A stretch of 6,395 nt of DNA from Thiotrichales bacterium (GTDB lineage Bacteria > Pseudomonadota > Gammaproteobacteria > Thiomicrospirales > Thiomicrospiraceae). How positions within the stretch are numbered: the first letter of the stretch is position 1; every line of letters starts with the position of its first letter. Shown here in pieces: positions 5,279 through 6,395 of this stretch. The notes under the pieces are model-generated. The model was not told where the DNA came from and did not search any database. It saw only the letters and a list, made by a program, of their open reading frames with translations. A program made the translations under genes and the position numbers. The DNA lies in NCBI GenBank assembly GCA_027036095.1, contig JALVTA010000146.1, positions 1 through 6,395 on the forward strand, written 5' to 3'.

Positions 5279-5784
5279 GTTTCAACAGCTGCCGTGATGT
5301 GGCTCGCCAGGCGGGTCAAATCCTGTGCCATCCGTCGGGCCTTGGTCACTGTGATGTTGGCATCCGCGAGGCTCCAAAGCTCCTCCAGGTCGTAGGTATG
5401 CATGTCTACTGCATCAAGTGTCCGCCACAACAATTTGCGCCGCAGCATCTCGTCCTTGAGCTTTTCGTTGAGGGATTTGCTGGGCCGCACTATGGCGCAG
5501 GCGCTGGGCTTCTTGCCCCTGGCGAACCCCTCCCGCCATGGATAGCTGTCCAGTGGCTTGGTCGCGATGTTGAGATACGGCACCGGGCCGTGGATCTTCG
5601 GGTCGTCCTTGTTGCCGGGGATCTGCTTAATCATCTCACGCTCTCGCAGTATGGTGAGCGCCGAGGATACGGTCTGGTACCGCGAGGTGCCGAGCTTCTC
5701 GACGATGCGCGGGAGTGTGAGGCCGTCCTTGTACTCAGGCCGGGTGAGCAGTTCCATGGTGCGATAGATTATTGACTGAGGCAT
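5260..5784 (-). CDS. Putative winged-helix DNA-binding protein, 174 residues
   Basis: The N-terminal 60 residues resemble a winged helix-turn-helix: a helix (about 4-14), LTLPRIVEKLG (22-32), a recognition-helix candidate TSRYQTVSSALTILRERE (33-50) and a short MIKQIPG wing (51-57). The central part has Pro and aromatic residues (residues about 62-83), and the C-terminal half is helical and charged (about 103-172), possibly coiled or dimerising. No catalytic motif is seen. The ATG at 5784 is chosen because AAGGAG lies 7 bases upstream, overlapping the stop of the VWA gene; starting at 5874 would run deep into that gene. It may be a phage transcription regulator or a replication-associated DNA-binding protein acting before the polymerase gene. 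The fold call is from pattern only. Confidence 0.8.
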   Translation of the reverse strand: MPQSIIYRTMELLTRPEYKDGLTLPRIVEKLGTSRYQTVSSALTILREREMIKQIPGNKDDPKIHGPVPYLNIATKPLDSYPWREGFARGKKPSACAIVRPSKSLNEKLKDEMLRRKLLWRTLDAVDMHTYDLEELWSLADANITVTKARRMAQDLTRLASHITAAVETVLEKG

Positions 5785-5795
5785 AATGGTTCTCC

Positions 5796-6395
5796 TTATG
5801 AAAGGTCGAGATAAATTGTGCGGCCGTAAGGCGGGCTGATGCCTTCTGTGGTAGATGTCCACAACACCGGGCACTGAGGCTCGTTGGCCCGGTCGAAGCT
5901 CGTGTACCCATCGGTGAGTACGATGATCGCCTCACAGTCAGGGATATGCTCCTCAATCACCGGGAACGCAGACTCCATATCCGTGCCGCCACCGCCCTTC
6001 GGCGAGAGGTCGAGCAGGTTGGTGGTGTCGTCGATGTCGTCGATACCGGCAACCTTCGAGTCCGTCCAGAAGATGGCGGCCCGGCGCGGTGATACCTCCT
6101 TGACGATGGAGTCGACTTCACTGAGAAACGCATTCAGCTCGTCCTGGCTTATCGACCCGGAGGTGTCAATCACGATGGCCAGCTCGCCCATCGTCTCACT
6201 GATGCGCCCAGGGGTGTAGACGCCGGGCGCCATGACGAGGCGCCGCTTGAAGGGACGCTTCCACGTGCGCTCGCCGATGCCGACCGTGCGCTGCACGAAC
6301 TCCCGCAGCTGGTCACGCCAGTTGACCTTGCCTTCGATCAGCTCGTCGACGATCCGCTGCAGCGCCCCAGGCATATTGCCACGGACTTTCTGCGC
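5796..6395 (-). CDS. VWA-like protein of DUF2201 (metallopeptidase-like) type, C-terminal part
   Basis: The frame is open through the right edge, so only the last 199 residues are visible and the Met at 6374 is internal. The region ahead of the domain (WKRPFKRR about 45-52, then a YTPGR segment) and the following VWA fold match the C-terminal domain of DUF2201 proteins, which normally have about 400 residues with an N-terminal metallopeptidase-like half. The metal-ion-dependent adhesion site is complete: DTSGS (77-81), GGGGTD (134-139) and LTDG (161-164). It ends with PPYGRTIYLDLS, a typical family terminus. Such proteins usually pair with a MoxR-type AAA+ ATPase, which would lie upstream outside the window. 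In phages the role is unknown; a chaperone or remodelling function is inferred. Its stop overlaps the ribosome site of the next gene. Confidence 0.88.
   Translation of the reverse strand, partial: AQKVRGNMPGALQRIVDELIEGKVNWRDQLREFVQRTVGIGERTWKRPFKRRLVMAPGVYTPGRISETMGELAIVIDTSGSISQDELNAFLSEVDSIVKEVSPRRAAIFWTDSKVAGIDDIDDTTNLLDLSPKGGGGTDMESAFPVIEEHIPDCEAIIVLTDGYTSFDRANEPQCPVLWTSTTEGISPPYGRTIYLDLS

Noticed and set aside
5248..5775. Plus-strand ORF of 175 codons
   Set aside because: It is antisense to the winged-helix-like gene, which has a strong ribosome site and fits the operon; the plus reading lacks both.

Overview
The window reads as part of the early/replication region of a tailed bacteriophage (or a prophage of one). 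All ten genes I can support lie on the minus strand, packed with almost no spacing. Many neighbours share ATGA stop/start overlaps, and nearly every start has a purine-rich Shine-Dalgarno. The base composition is moderately GC-rich by eye. The gene content (a stand-alone family-A DNA polymerase without a 5'-3' exonuclease domain, a SNF2-type helicase, several small nucleases and tiny orphan proteins) is typical of phages of Pseudomonadota. The host itself cannot be read from the sequence. No integrase, structural gene, tRNA gene, CRISPR array or insertion sequence is visible.

Right-hand block, in the direction of transcription (6395 down to 2093): the C-terminal part of a VWA-like protein of the DUF2201 metallopeptidase-like type (cut by the window edge); a 174-residue protein with a probable N-terminal winged helix; a 61-residue four-cysteine protein; the DNA polymerase with its own 3'-5' proofreading domain; a separate DnaQ/RNase T-like 3'-5' exonuclease; an 81-residue protein with two predicted membrane segments; and a 72-residue protein of unknown function. 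A weak promoter candidate precedes the four-cysteine/polymerase segment.

The only sizeable non-coding stretch is 1858-2092 (235 bases). It holds two nested or imperfect stem-loops, three copies of GGCGCC, and a 15-base inverted repeat just ahead of the next gene. It looks like a boundary between two transcription units (terminator plus control region), or possibly a structured RNA or origin.

Left-hand block (1857 down to 1): a Cas4/RecB-like PD-(D/E)XK nuclease with four cysteines suited to an iron-sulfur cluster, a 61-residue unknown protein, a VRR-NUC nuclease and the N-terminal half of a SNF2-family helicase that runs off the window. The two blocks together probably make the phage's replication and recombination/end-processing machinery: the polymerase copies DNA, the helicase and nucleases process branched or broken intermediates, and the DnaQ-like enzyme trims 3' ends. 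The VWA protein presumably works with a AAA+ ATPase outside the window. No clearly novel system is evident. The points most worth a second look are the leucine at the polymerase position equivalent to E. coli Pol I Phe762, the structured intergenic region, the solo Cas4-like nuclease and the membrane protein inside a replication operon.
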